The notes beneath the pieces were generated by a model. The model was not told the origin of the DNA. It did not search any database and saw only the letters and a program-made list of their open reading frames with translations. Of a stretch of 64,000 nt of DNA, positions 8,787 to 17,411 are shown in pieces. The stretch is from Teretinema sp942493045 (GTDB lineage: Bacteria; Spirochaetota; Spirochaetia; Treponematales; Treponemataceae): assembly GCA_942493045.1 (NCBI GenBank), contig OW818665.1:434001-498000 (forward strand). Reading direction: 5' to 3'. The translations under genes were made by a program, and so were the position numbers. Position 1 is the stretch's first letter. Every line of letters starts with the position of its first letter.

Positions 8787-10280
8787 ATGAAAGACAAAAC
8801 TACCGCCGTTTTCGGGAACCTGATGAAACCGGCGACTATCCGCAAGGCCCGCAAAACCAAGACAGCCTTTATCCGCGAGTTCGGCTCTGACGCAGAGCTC
8901 CCTCTGGTTTTATCCTTTCAGGCAATCAGCGAACTGGAGAGTCTCGGAGTGCGCATGCTGAAAATAAGCGTCGCCGCAGCCACGCTTTCCGACTCCCGAG
9001 AAGGGCAAAGCGCCGATTTTTTGGCGCAGGACCCCAAGGCCCTGGTTATCGGTACCATCCGCATGGGCTTCGGCCATTACCGCATCGCCTTAGCCATGGC
9101 CAGCGCGGCCCGCTCAATGGGCTATACCCCCTATCTTTTCGATTTGCATTCCTTTACGGATACCACCGCCGGCCGGATCGTCGCCAAACTGAATGGTCTG
9201 TATTCGCTCGGCTCGCGCCTGTCCCAGAAGTACGCCGTGTTTAACAAGCTCTACTGGGAGCCGCTTAATTCCGAAGGTTTCCGCAAGCTTTCCTACAACG
9301 CCGTAGACCAGAAAACCGCCGAATTGATGGCCACTCCCTGCCGCCTGCTACCCCGCGGGATTCCCTTCATTGCCACTCATGCCTGGCCGGCCCAGGCAGC
9401 CGTTCATGCCGGCCTTCAGCGGGTGGTCAACGCCATCCCGGATAACTGGCCGATGGCCCTGCATCTGGCGGAGGGCGCCATTCACACCGTCGGCAGCCCC
9501 TCCTCCTGGTTCGGCTACAAGATACTGAACGGCATGAATGGATCTTCGCTTTCTATCCCGATGCCCCCCTCTTCCCTGGTAATGGCCGGTCATTATGTTG
9601 ATCATGAACTGGTAGTTAACCTGGAAGCCGATACCGCTTTACGTCTGGAGCGGCTGGCCGGGAATCAACCCTTACGCATAGTGCTGACCGTCGGCGGGGC
9701 CGGCGCCCAGCAGCAGCTCTACAGCGCTATTATCCGGCATTTGCTTCCCTCCGTGGCCGAAAACCGCGTGGCCCTGTTTATCAATGCCGGCGATCACCGC
9801 CAGGTGCTGGAAGCCTTGCGCGAGGCCGAGCCGGAACTGCGGAGCGCGGTCGTGCATGGAGAAGATTGGAATGAGACGAGCAGCTTTGCCGCCGCATTGA
9901 CCGCCGGCGAAACGGCCTCGGGCGTGCACTTCTTTTACAGCCCGTCGATTTTCGCGGCCGTGTATTCCACCAACCTGCTGTTGCGCGCCGCGGATCTACT
10001 GATCAGCAAACCCAGCGAACTGGCCTTTTACCCGGTTCCCAAGCTGAATGTCCGGCGTATCGGCGGTCATGAGGCCTGGGGGGCGATCCGTTCGGCGGAA
10101 ATCGGTGACGGCACCATTGAATGCCCGACCACGGAGGGGGTCCTGCAGATGCTGGACCTGCTGCTCAATGGCAGGGAGGCTTTGACAATGATGAATGAAT
10201 CGATTTTGCGGGCCAAAGCGGCCGGGGTTTATTCCGGCGCCTACCGTGCGGTACAGCTGGCGACGGATGGTGCGGTATAG
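8787..10280 (+). CDS. Putative GT-B fold glycosyltransferase-like protein
   Basis: From the ATG at 8787, preceded by CCGGAG at a good spacing, the protein has 497 residues. It has IGTIRMGFGHYRIALAMASAARSM, which resembles the N-terminal loop of MurG/MGDG-synthase-type GT-B enzymes, and a later segment LRIVLTVGGAGAQQQ that resembles the start of the second Rossmann domain. ISKPSELAFYPVPKLNVRRIGGHE is placed like the donor-binding region. This is a fold-level guess; donor and acceptor are unknown. An upstream in-frame start at 8691 is less likely because it has no ribosome site. Confidence 0.6.
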   Translation: MKDKTTAVFGNLMKPATIRKARKTKTAFIREFGSDAELPLVLSFQAISELESLGVRMLKISVAAATLSDSREGQSADFLAQDPKALVIGTIRMGFGHYRIALAMASAARSMGYTPYLFDLHSFTDTTAGRIVAKLNGLYSLGSRLSQKYAVFNKLYWEPLNSEGFRKLSYNAVDQKTAELMATPCRLLPRGIPFIATHAWPAQAAVHAGLQRVVNAIPDNWPMALHLAEGAIHTVGSPSSWFGYKILNGMNGSSLSIPMPPSSLVMAGHYVDHELVVNLEADTALRLERLAGNQPLRIVLTVGGAGAQQQLYSAIIRHLLPSVAENRVALFINAGDHRQVLEALREAEPELRSAVVHGEDWNETSSFAAALTAGETASGVHFFYSPSIFAAVYSTNLLLRAADLLISKPSELAFYPVPKLNVRRIGGHEAWGAIRSAEIGDGTIECPTTEGVLQMLDLLLNGREALTMMNESILRAKAAGVYSGAYRAVQLATDGAV

Positions 10281-10333
10281 CGGGCCATCACCGGCACCGT
10301 TTGGTCACGGCAAATCAGTCAACATTCGTAAGT

Positions 10334-11959
10334 CTAATTTTGGTGCATCGCATCCTGGCGCCGGCGGCGGGTGTAGGGGAAGAAGCGGGCGTCGGTGGTT
10401 AGCAGGTGATCGACCACGACCTTGCCGATCAGAAAGTTGAAGAAAAGGCCGGGGTCCACTTCGCCGCGCATAAACTTGTCGCGCAGGATTCCGGCGTCAG
10501 TTAACAGATTTTTGTGAACGCGCATATGCTCTTCAAGCTCCGGGTAGCCTAATTGGCGTAATATCGACTCTTCGTTTTCGAAATGTATCTGGATGTGATT
10601 CATGAATCGGTCTAGCTGTTCCTGGATGCGATGGATGGGCACCGCCGCCAGAGAGAGTTCCAGCAGTTCGTTGCCCAACAGCAGAATTTCTTGATGCTCT
10701 GCGTCAATTATCATTTCACCGGACTCCCATTCCCTCTTCCAGTCGATGTGAATCATGGAATTTGATTTGGACCGTGTTTCTTGGCAGACTTCAACCCGAT
10801 TGCGTCCGCCCTCTTTGGCCCGGTATAAGGCTTGGTCGGCGCGCTTAAACCAGTCGTCGCGGCTTTCACCGGTGACGCGCTCGGCCACGCCGAAGCTGGC
10901 CGAGATGGTACCGGCCAGCGGAAAGGGTACCCCGGAGAGGGCATGACGAACCTTTTCGGCCAGTACGGCGGCGCCGGAAGAATCGGTGTGCGGGGCCAAA
11001 ATCAGAAACTCCTCCCCGCCGATTCTGAAGAACAGGTCGCTTTCGCGGAGCGTGTTACGGATGCGCCGAGCGGCTTCGGCCAAGACGGCGTCCCCGGCAT
11101 CATGGCCCAGCAGGTCGTTGATGCGCTTGAAATAGTCCAAATCCAGCACTACCAGCGAAACTTGCTCGCGGTAACGATCCTGCCGGTCCATTTCCCCGGA
11201 GAGAGTTTGATCGAGGTAATAGCGGTTAAAGGCGCCGGTTAATTCATCAGTAAGGGCCATGTTCTTTAGCAGCTCGTTTTTTTTGGCCATATCGGCCATT
11301 AAGCGGGTACCGTCCAGAATCATTACTGTGCCGGCCCAGATGATGCCGCTGAAAATTGAAAACATCAGGGTGAAAGTGGATACCGGATTATCGGAAATAA
11401 ACAGGTGCGCCGGGAACAGATCCAGGGTAACTAAACCGATACGGATGCCGTGCATAGCCAGGAAAAAGCAGAGAAACAGTGAAACAGGATAGCGGATGCG
11501 GCCTCTCATACCGCGGAACCCGGCAAAAAGCGGCAGCATGAACTCAACAGTCAGGAGCATGATGGTTATCGAAGTCATAACCGCCCGGAGACGATAGCTG
11601 TTCAGTCGGAATGTCATGGTGGTCAGCAGTATAAAATACAGTAGCAGATACAGAATGAAGCGCGGCGGAAAGGGCCGTGGTTCCTTGTAGAAGACCCGGA
11701 TGCCCCAGGCTAAGAGCAGATGCATCAGTACAATCAGGAAATTTGCCAGCATGATTGACAGCCAGGGACTCAGCATTCCCTGACCGGCCAAAAGAACAAA
11801 ACCGACCGCTGCCGACCAGAAGGCTGAGGCGTAAATTTTCAAAGCCTGCTCGCCCCGTACCAGCGCTAACACCTGGGTGATCAGCGCCAGAGCCACTGCC
11901 ACCAGCACCAGAGCGAATGTCAATGCCGTATTCCACATACGTTTAGCATTATACTCCAT
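10334..11959 (-). CDS. Membrane diguanylate cyclase with C-terminal hemerythrin domain
   Basis: The N-terminal third has about six to seven hydrophobic helices. A GGEEF domain follows with the motif IGGEEF, and a bacteriohemerythrin domain forms the C-terminus. The hemerythrin di-iron ligands are all visible: His in DAEHQE, His/Glu in HFENEES, two His in HMRVHKN, and His/Asp in VDHLLTTD. GGEEF enzymes make cyclic di-GMP from two GTP, and the hemerythrin probably senses oxygen or redox state. The start at 11959 follows AAGAG at 5 bases; longer (12049) and shorter (11938) starts are possible. It is divergent to earP. Confidence 0.9.
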   Translation of the reverse strand: MEYNAKRMWNTALTFALVLVAVALALITQVLALVRGEQALKIYASAFWSAAVGFVLLAGQGMLSPWLSIMLANFLIVLMHLLLAWGIRVFYKEPRPFPPRFILYLLLYFILLTTMTFRLNSYRLRAVMTSITIMLLTVEFMLPLFAGFRGMRGRIRYPVSLFLCFFLAMHGIRIGLVTLDLFPAHLFISDNPVSTFTLMFSIFSGIIWAGTVMILDGTRLMADMAKKNELLKNMALTDELTGAFNRYYLDQTLSGEMDRQDRYREQVSLVVLDLDYFKRINDLLGHDAGDAVLAEAARRIRNTLRESDLFFRIGGEEFLILAPHTDSSGAAVLAEKVRHALSGVPFPLAGTISASFGVAERVTGESRDDWFKRADQALYRAKEGGRNRVEVCQETRSKSNSMIHIDWKREWESGEMIIDAEHQEILLLGNELLELSLAAVPIHRIQEQLDRFMNHIQIHFENEESILRQLGYPELEEHMRVHKNLLTDAGILRDKFMRGEVDPGLFFNFLIGKVVVDHLLTTDARFFPYTRRRRQDAMHQN

Positions 11960-12069
11960 AAACGCTCTTTTTTGCATAAAATAACGCCAATATCGGCAGG
12001 CGCACTCTGAATAGCCGTCAGTTGACAAAACGGCTGCTTTTTTAGCCAAAATTTGATAGTCTGATTTAT

Positions 12070-13272
12070 ATGACTGTGGATATTTTATGCAGGGTAGTGG
12101 ATAACCTCGGGGATATCGGTTTTGTATACCGATTGGCCCGCTCTCTTTCAGAGCTGCCGGGATCCCCGTCTTTGAGGCTGATAGTTGATAATCTTCCGGT
12201 TTTCGCGCAGCTCTGTCCCCCGGTGAACCCTGAACTGACCCTGCAGATAGTTAATGGTTGGCAGCTCGCGCGTTGGGATGATCCAGATCCGCAAACCCTG
12301 ACTCTTTTTGAGACTGAACGACCGCGTCTGGTGCTGGAATGTTACGCCTGCGGACGGCCACAGTGGTTTGAGGAAATTCTTTTCGATGAAACCGATACAG
12401 TTCCGCGCTTTATTATCAATTTAGAGTATCTGACCTGTGAATCCTGGGCGCGCGATTTTCATAAATTGCCCTCGCTCACCCGCAATTCGCTGGTACGCAA
12501 GAGTATCTTTATGAGCGGGTTCGCTGAAGGTACCGGGGGGCTGCTGTTGGACAGCGCTTTTCTCGCGGAAATTGATGTTAAGCCGGGGACAGAGCTCAGT
12601 AATACTCGCCGGCGCGAGCTGCTCAGCGTTCTGGAGCCGCTAAAGTGTCCAGTTACCGGCGCTGCCGGTAGTGACCTGGAAAACGCGTTCTGGGTGCTAT
12701 TGTTCAGCTATGAGCATGATTTCGCCACCGTGGTGGCCGACCTTTCAGTCTTTCACGGTGAGCGGCCTCTGCTGGTCTTATTGGCTCCGGGCCGGAGCGC
12801 TACGCCCTTTTTGAATTCCTGGATGGCGGCCCATTGTCCTTTTCCCATCGCCGTTTTACCCTATTTGCCTCAGGAACAGTGGGATCAGGTCCTGACCGCC
12901 GCGGATTTCACGGTGGTGCGCGGGGAAGAATCCTTTTCCCGGGCCGCTCTGGCCGGACAACCCTTTTTATGGCAATGCTATCCTTTCGCGGAAGATGACG
13001 GCCATTCCGCCGGCGGACAGTTGCCGAAAGTTCGGGCCTTTCTGGACTGCCTGGAACCTTTACTTCCGGCCGCGGACTTTAAACTCTACCGGAATTTGAC
13101 GCTGGGTTTTAACGGAGCCGCGGAGCAGGCCGAAATTCGCGCCGGTGATCTGTTGTCGGTTTTACGCGCCCGGAGCCGTCTGACTGCGGGATTTAGCGTC
13201 TGGGCCTCCCGAATTCGCGAACTGGGAAATCTCGCCGTCAACCTGCTGACATACATGCGTGAATTAGTGTAG
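12070..13272 (+). CDS. earP: EF-P arginine rhamnosyltransferase EarP
   Basis: The 400-residue protein shows the EarP landmarks VVDNLGDIGFVYRLAR near the start, LECYACGRP, IINLEYLTCESWARDFHKLPS and FMSGFAEGTGGLL. Its C-terminal half contains VVRGEESFSRAALAGQPFLWQCYP, the dTDP-rhamnose binding region. EarP is an inverting glycosyltransferase that rhamnosylates Arg32 of elongation factor P. The EF-P gene follows 59 bases downstream and has Arg at position 32, which confirms the call. Two copies of the 11-mer repeat lie inside (12209-12219, 12586-12596). Confidence 0.95.
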   Translation: MTVDILCRVVDNLGDIGFVYRLARSLSELPGSPSLRLIVDNLPVFAQLCPPVNPELTLQIVNGWQLARWDDPDPQTLTLFETERPRLVLECYACGRPQWFEEILFDETDTVPRFIINLEYLTCESWARDFHKLPSLTRNSLVRKSIFMSGFAEGTGGLLLDSAFLAEIDVKPGTELSNTRRRELLSVLEPLKCPVTGAAGSDLENAFWVLLFSYEHDFATVVADLSVFHGERPLLVLLAPGRSATPFLNSWMAAHCPFPIAVLPYLPQEQWDQVLTAADFTVVRGEESFSRAALAGQPFLWQCYPFAEDDGHSAGGQLPKVRAFLDCLEPLLPAADFKLYRNLTLGFNGAAEQAEIRAGDLLSVLRARSRLTAGFSVWASRIRELGNLAVNLLTYMRELV

Positions 13273-13331
13273 AATGTATCACCGTCGCTCTGAGGCGACG
13301 TATCATTTCAATTTTTGTGAGAGTAGATAAC

Positions 13332-13898
13332 ATGTTAGCAGCTTCACAACTCCGTACCGGAGTAGTTTTCATGCAGGGCAATGACCCGATGGTTGTACAG
13401 CGCATGCTCGGTAACAAGAGCGGCCGCGGCTCGATGGTATACCGCCTGAGAATCAAGAATATCGTTACCGGCCAGACCATGGACGTTGGATTCGATTCCA
13501 GCGAGAAATTCCAGGAAGCCGCTCTGGACCTGCATCAGGTTAAACTTTCGTACATGGACGGCGAAACCTACGTTTTCATGGAAGAAGAAACCTATGAGCA
13601 GTTCGAGCTTCAGAAGGAAGATTTGGGAGACAATGCCAATTACCTGATGACCGGCGACGAATTCATCCTGGAGTTGACCTTTTACAACGGCAAGCCGGTC
13701 AGCGTCAGTCTGCCAATTCAGGTTGAACGCACTATCACCTATTGTGAACCCGGACTGCGCGGCGATACCTCCGGTAAGGCCACCAAAACCGCCACATTGG
13801 ACACCGGGTTTGACGTGCAGGTACCGCTGTTCTGCGAAATCGGTACCAAGATCAAACTTGATACCCGCGACGGCAGCTTCGCCGAGCGCTCCAAGTAA
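13332..13898 (+). CDS. efp: Translation elongation factor P (Arg32 type)
   Basis: The 188-residue protein has three EF-P beta-barrel domains and the C-terminal signature with GTKIKLDTRDGSF. Counting from the ATG at 13332, the loop tip reads K29-S-G-R32-G, so the modified residue is Arg32, as in EarP-type EF-P and unlike the Lys34 of the EpmA type. EF-P relieves ribosome stalling at polyproline. The start is preceded by GAGAG; a GTG 15 bases upstream would add five residues and shift Arg32. A terminator follows. Confidence 0.97.
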   Translation: MLAASQLRTGVVFMQGNDPMVVQRMLGNKSGRGSMVYRLRIKNIVTGQTMDVGFDSSEKFQEAALDLHQVKLSYMDGETYVFMEEETYEQFELQKEDLGDNANYLMTGDEFILELTFYNGKPVSVSLPIQVERTITYCEPGLRGDTSGKATKTATLDTGFDVQVPLFCEIGTKIKLDTRDGSFAERSK

Positions 13899-13941
13899 GG
13901 TTTTCATTTTTATCAGCCTCTGGGGTTCAGCCCCCTGTGCT

Positions 13942-14006
13942 AAAAAACCCGTTCAGCTCTGTCCCTTTTCGTTGAAAGGTACAAAGCCGGACGGGTTTTT
14001 CTTTTT
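13942..14006 (+). terminator. Probable terminator of efp, with an 11-mer repeat copy inside
   Basis: The outer arms AAAAAACCCGT (13942-13952) and ACGGGTTTTT (13991-14000) are complementary and are followed by more T residues. A second small hairpin CCTTT/AAAGG sits in the loop. The loop also contains AGCTCTGTCCC at 13955-13965. The long loop makes this weaker than a classic terminator. Confidence 0.6.
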
Positions 14007-14054
14007 CCCAGACAGGCTTGTGCATTCCCGGGTTTGCTATCTTGCGGACAGGGC

Positions 14055-14086
14055 GAAAAAAAAACGGCAACCCGAAGGTTACCGTT
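14055..14086 (-). terminator. Rho-independent terminator of tRNA-Leu
   Basis: On the minus strand a 10-bp stem AACGGTAACC/GGTTGCCGTT (one mismatch) closes a TTCG tetraloop and is followed directly by a run of at least seven T. It lies 13 bases downstream of the tRNA-Leu 3' end. Confidence 0.9.
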
Positions 14087-14098
14087 CTGCAAAAAAAC

Positions 14099-14180
14099 TG
14101 CGGCGAAGAAGACTTGAACTTCCATACCTCGCGGTACTAGCACCTCAAGCTAGCGTGTCTACCAATTCCACCATCGCCGC
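14099..14180 (-). tRNA. tRNA-Leu (anticodon GAG)
   Basis: The minus strand gives a class II tRNA: acceptor arm GCGGCGA paired with TCGCCGC, D arm with TTGGTAGAC, anticodon stem CTAGC/GCTAG around the loop TTGAGGT (anticodon GAG), a variable arm, and a T arm with GTTCAAGTC. The discriminator is A at 14099. CCA is not encoded. A terminator follows. Confidence 0.95.
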
Positions 14181-14328
14181 CTGTCTTATTGACGAAGAAA
14201 AAAGTAGCAAAATACACCACTCTTGTCAATAGCGAGCGGTAAGGCCGGAAAAGCGCCGGTTCAGGTGAGGCGCCGGGACCGGACAGGAGCAGGCAAGCTC
14301 AGGAATACCGATCAGGCGTCCGCGCTGA

Positions 14329-14718
14329 TTATACGCTGGCCTTCCACAAACCGTGCAGGTTGCAGTACTCGTAGGCGGCGATCAGTTTATCGTCGGCGGA
14401 CAGGGCGAAAGTGGCTTCCGGTTTGTCTCCGGGGCTCAGGCACTTGCGCTGGGCGCCTTTGACGGTTTCGATGTAAATCCACTGAATGGAATGTTCGGCT
14501 GTCATAGGATGCTCTACCGAACCGACTTTAACGGTTACGGATGAGCCGGACACGGTGATCACCGGTACATGCTTCTCCTTGGAAGCGTCAACTGTATTGG
14601 CGGTCATCTGGGTCATTTCTTCACCGCAGCAGATAATCGGCACACCGGAAGCATGAATCATGCCTACGATATTTCCGCAATGTTTACACACATAAAACTT
14701 TGGCTCTTCGCATTTCAT
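14329..14718 (-). CDS. dfx: Desulfoferrodoxin (superoxide reductase)
   Basis: The 129-residue protein has the rubredoxin-like centre I (FYVCKHCG with the later ICCGEEM) and the centre II ligands in KHVPVI, VEHPMTAEHSIQW and the C-terminal YCNLHGLW. Superoxide reductase reduces superoxide to hydrogen peroxide without making oxygen and is typical of anaerobes and microaerophiles. GAAGGAG precedes the start at 14718. A promoter with TTGCGT and TATACT boxes 17 bases apart lies upstream (14757-14785) and overlaps the tRNA-Val promoter on the other strand. Confidence 0.97.
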   Translation of the reverse strand: MKCEEPKFYVCKHCGNIVGMIHASGVPIICCGEEMTQMTANTVDASKEKHVPVITVSGSSVTVKVGSVEHPMTAEHSIQWIYIETVKGAQRKCLSPGDKPEATFALSADDKLIAAYEYCNLHGLWKASV

Positions 14719-14756
14719 TCTAGACTCCTTCGATAATAAGACTTTGTACTGATATA

Positions 14757-14785
14757 AGTATAACGCTTTTCATCGCTTGACGCAA
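14757..14785 (-). promoter_or_regulatory. Promoter of the superoxide reductase gene
   Basis: On the minus strand a -35 box TTGCGT (14785-14780) and a -10 box TATACT (14762-14757) are separated by 17 bases. The -10 box ends 38 bases before the dfx start. The -35 box overlaps that of the divergent tRNA-Val promoter. Confidence 0.7.
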
Positions 14786-14805
14786 ACTCAAAAAAAAGAT
14801 ATTCT
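14777..14805 (+). promoter_or_regulatory. Promoter of tRNA-Val
   Basis: A -35 box TTGACG (14777-14782) and a -10 box TATTCT (14800-14805) are separated by 17 bases, placing the start of transcription near 14812, shortly before the tRNA at 14831. The nine bases TTGACGCAA (14777-14785) serve as -35 sequence for both strands. Confidence 0.75.
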
Positions 14806-14830
14806 GCTTGAGCCTTCACAAGAGGTATTC

Positions 14831-14904
14831 GGGCAATTAGCTCAGCTGGTTAGAGTATTACCTTGACATGGTAGGGGTCACTGGTTCGATCCCAGTATTG
14901 CCCA
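14831..14904 (+). tRNA. tRNA-Val (anticodon GAC)
   Basis: A 74-base cloverleaf: acceptor GGGCAAT/ATTGCCC, D arm GCTCAGCTGGTTAGAGT, anticodon stem TACC/GGTA around TTGACAT (anticodon GAC), T arm CTGGTTCGATCCCAG, discriminator A. CCA is not encoded. A promoter precedes it and a strong terminator follows immediately. Confidence 0.96.
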
Positions 14905-14941
14905 AAACCGGAAATCCGATGCGGATTTCCGGTTTTTTTTT
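14905..14941 (+). terminator. Rho-independent terminator of tRNA-Val
   Basis: A perfect 14-bp stem (AAACCGGAAATCCG at 14905-14918 with CGGATTTCCGGTTT at 14922-14935) with a 3-base loop runs into a T tract of nine. Confidence 0.95.
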
Positions 14942-15050
14942 GCGGTTCAGGCTGAGCTAACGGCGATTTTATCGTTAAAAATATATCGAAATACTTTTCA
15001 AAATCTAAATCTATCAGTATATTTCGGGCATCGACACTATGGAGGTGCAG

Positions 15051-16163
15051 ATGTCCAACTTGATACGAATCGCGTTCTATGACGCCAAACCTTATGACCG
15101 TGAATACTTTGAAAAAGCCCTGCGTGAACTGATTGAAAGCGGTTCTCCGGTGACTATGGAGATAGATTTTTTTGAGGCCAAACTGACCGAAGCAACAGCC
15201 GCCCTGGCCAAGGATCACCAGGTGGTCTGCGTATTCGTCAACGACCGGGTCAACAAGATTGTGGTAGACATCCTCGCTGCTAATGGGGTGGCCCTGATTA
15301 CCCTGCGCTGCGCCGGATATAATAATGTCGATCTGGAAGCGGTCTGGAAGCGTATCCACGTGACCCGGGTTCCGGCCTATTCTCCCTATGCCGTGGCAGA
15401 ACATGCCGCGGCCCTGCTGACCACGCTGAACCGGCGTATTCACACCGCCTATAACCGCACCCGCGATGGAAATTTTGCCCTCGGCGGTCTGGTAGGCCGG
15501 GACCTGCACGGCAAGACCGCCGGAATTATCGGTACCGGCAAAATCGGCAAGATCCTGGCTCGTATTCTTTACGGCTACGGCATGCGGGTACTGCTTAACG
15601 ACCTGTATCCGGATCAAGCCTTCGCCGACAGCATTGAAGCGCGCTATGTCGAGCGCGAGGAGCTGTATCGTCAGAGCGACGTTATCAGCCTGCATTGCCC
15701 GTTGACGCCCGAAAACCGCCACATGATCGGGGTGGAGTCGCTGGCTCTGATGAAAAAAGAAGTAATCATCATCAATACCGGCCGAGGAGCGCTGATCGAT
15801 ACCCGCGCCCTGATTGGCGCCCTGAAGGAAGGCAAGGTGCGAGGCGCCGGACTGGACGTCTATGAGGAGGAAGAGCAGTACTTCTTTGAGGACTGGTCGC
15901 TCTCGCCGATTAAGGATGATGTGCTGGCTCGCCTGATCCAGTTTCCCAATGTACTGCTGACCAGCCACCAGGCCTTTTTGACTGAAGAAGCGCTCAGCGA
16001 GATAGCCCGGGTGACACTCGATAATATTGTGCAATGGGCCAGCAAAGAGGAAGCGCCCAACGAAGTCTGCTATCACTGCACCGAAACCGGCAAGGCCACT
16101 GTCTGCGACCGTGAAAAACTGGGGATTTGCTGGAAAAAGACCGGGTTTATGGCTATAAGCTAG
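15051..16163 (+). CDS. ldhA: D-2-hydroxyacid dehydrogenase (D-lactate dehydrogenase type)
   Basis: The 370-residue protein has the NAD-binding loop GIIGTGKIGK, the catalytic Arg in INTGRGALID, Glu in GLDVYEEEEQ and His in TSHQAFLT, and the YNNVDLEA segment typical of the D-LDH branch. It would reduce pyruvate to D-lactate and reoxidise NADH in fermentation. The ATG at 15051 follows GGAGGTG at proper spacing; an in-frame ATG at 15039 sits on top of that ribosome site and is rejected. The C-terminus carries an extra stretch with several Cys and His (CYHCTE...CDREKLGIC) beyond the catalytic domain, whose role is unknown. Confidence 0.92.
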   Translation: MSNLIRIAFYDAKPYDREYFEKALRELIESGSPVTMEIDFFEAKLTEATAALAKDHQVVCVFVNDRVNKIVVDILAANGVALITLRCAGYNNVDLEAVWKRIHVTRVPAYSPYAVAEHAAALLTTLNRRIHTAYNRTRDGNFALGGLVGRDLHGKTAGIIGTGKIGKILARILYGYGMRVLLNDLYPDQAFADSIEARYVEREELYRQSDVISLHCPLTPENRHMIGVESLALMKKEVIIINTGRGALIDTRALIGALKEGKVRGAGLDVYEEEEQYFFEDWSLSPIKDDVLARLIQFPNVLLTSHQAFLTEEALSEIARVTLDNIVQWASKEEAPNEVCYHCTETGKATVCDREKLGICWKKTGFMAIS

Positions 16164-16242
16164 GTTGGGGACAGAGCTTGACTCGCTGGGGACAGAGCTC
16201 CATAGCGAATACCGTGCTATAATCTCGATAAGGTGGTTCCCG

Positions 16243-17367
16243 GTGAAAAAAATATACCTGTTTTTAATGGGCGGTCTGCTTTGTGCGCTGCTGAGCGGTT
16301 GCGCCGGGAATCCTCAAACGGTTGCATCTGGGGCTGCGCCCGCTCTGCCGCCGATGCGCGGCGCCGATATCTCGTATCTTGACCAGCTGGAAAGCCTGGG
16401 AACGGTATTTACTTATAAGGGAACAGAAACCCCCTTGATGGATATTTTAGCCGTGGAAGGTCTAAACTGGGTACGGCTGCGCCTCTGGGTGGACCCGGCG
16501 GCGACCGGCGGATGGTGTGATCTGGAGCGGACGGTGAAAATGGCCACCCGGGCCCAGGATGCCGGCTTTAAGGTTCTGCTCTGTCTGCATTATTCCGATT
16601 GGTGGGCCGATCCCGCCTCCCAAACGATACCGGCGTCCTGGCAGACACTTACCTCAAAAGAGCTGGCCAATCAGGTTCATTCCTATACGGCGCAGGTACT
16701 AAAAAAATTAATTGACGCCGGAGCCGCCCCCGATATGGTGCAGGTGGGTAACGAGATCGGTAACGGCATGCTGTGGCCGGAGGGCCGCTTACATGATGGA
16801 CGCACCGATGGCTGGCAACGGCTGTCCGTTCTGCTCGGCGCCGGTATTGCCGCGGTTCGGGAGGCAGACCCGCGCCTCCCGGTAATGCTGCATACCGAGC
16901 TTGGCGGAAACCCCCGGGCCGCCAGGGTATGGTACGCAGCCGCCCAAAGCTATAATCTGGATTATGATGTCATCGGCCTCTCCTATTATCCGGTATGGCA
17001 TGGCACTGACCTTGACGTGGTAAAGCAAAACCTCACTGACCTCTCTTCCCGTTTTGACAAAGATGTCTGTATCGTTGAGACTTCTTACCCCTGGACATTA
17101 CATTGGCAAAATGACGATCAGCGGAATGTAGTCGGTACGGCTGAACAACTGGTTCCGGGTTTTCCGGCAACAGCTCAGGGACAGAGCTCCTACCTTGCCG
17201 AGCTGGCCCGTATTGTTGCCTCCGTGCCCAATGGCCGCGGGGTAGGCCTGTTCTGGTGGGAACCCGCCTCTGTTTCCGTCCCCGGCTTCCCCTCCAGTAT
17301 GGAAAACCTTTCATGGTTCGATTTTAGCCTCGAATATAACGGTACCGCCGGTGTCTTGCGGCCCTGA
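16243..17367 (+). CDS. Arabinogalactan endo-beta-1,4-galactanase (GH53), lipoprotein
   Basis: The GTG at 16243, preceded by AAGGTGG, begins a lipoprotein signal peptide ending in the lipobox LLSGC. The 374-residue product has GADISYLDQLE, NWVRLRLWVDP, LLCLHYSDWWADP, the acid/base Glu in QVGNEI and the nucleophile Glu in IVETSYPW, all GH53 landmarks. The enzyme cleaves beta-1,4-galactan, a plant pectin side chain, probably on the cell surface. A TATAAT box at 16218-16223 lies upstream. The open frame extends back to 16165 through two tandem copies of the GGGACAGAGCT repeat (16168-16178, 16189-16199), which I regard as untranslated leader. A third copy lies in the gene at 17178. Confidence 0.93.
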   Translation: MKKIYLFLMGGLLCALLSGCAGNPQTVASGAAPALPPMRGADISYLDQLESLGTVFTYKGTETPLMDILAVEGLNWVRLRLWVDPAATGGWCDLERTVKMATRAQDAGFKVLLCLHYSDWWADPASQTIPASWQTLTSKELANQVHSYTAQVLKKLIDAGAAPDMVQVGNEIGNGMLWPEGRLHDGRTDGWQRLSVLLGAGIAAVREADPRLPVMLHTELGGNPRAARVWYAAAQSYNLDYDVIGLSYYPVWHGTDLDVVKQNLTDLSSRFDKDVCIVETSYPWTLHWQNDDQRNVVGTAEQLVPGFPATAQGQSSYLAELARIVASVPNGRGVGLFWWEPASVSVPGFPSSMENLSWFDFSLEYNGTAGVLRP

Positions 17368-17411
17368 GCGAGGAATAATGAAAGCTGGTTCCCCTCCCGC
17401 CAGGATAAACG

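Noticed and set aside
13723..14232. 169-codon plus-strand frame over the efp terminator and tRNA-Leu
   Set aside because: It overlaps efp out of frame, crosses two terminators and a tRNA, and has no domain.
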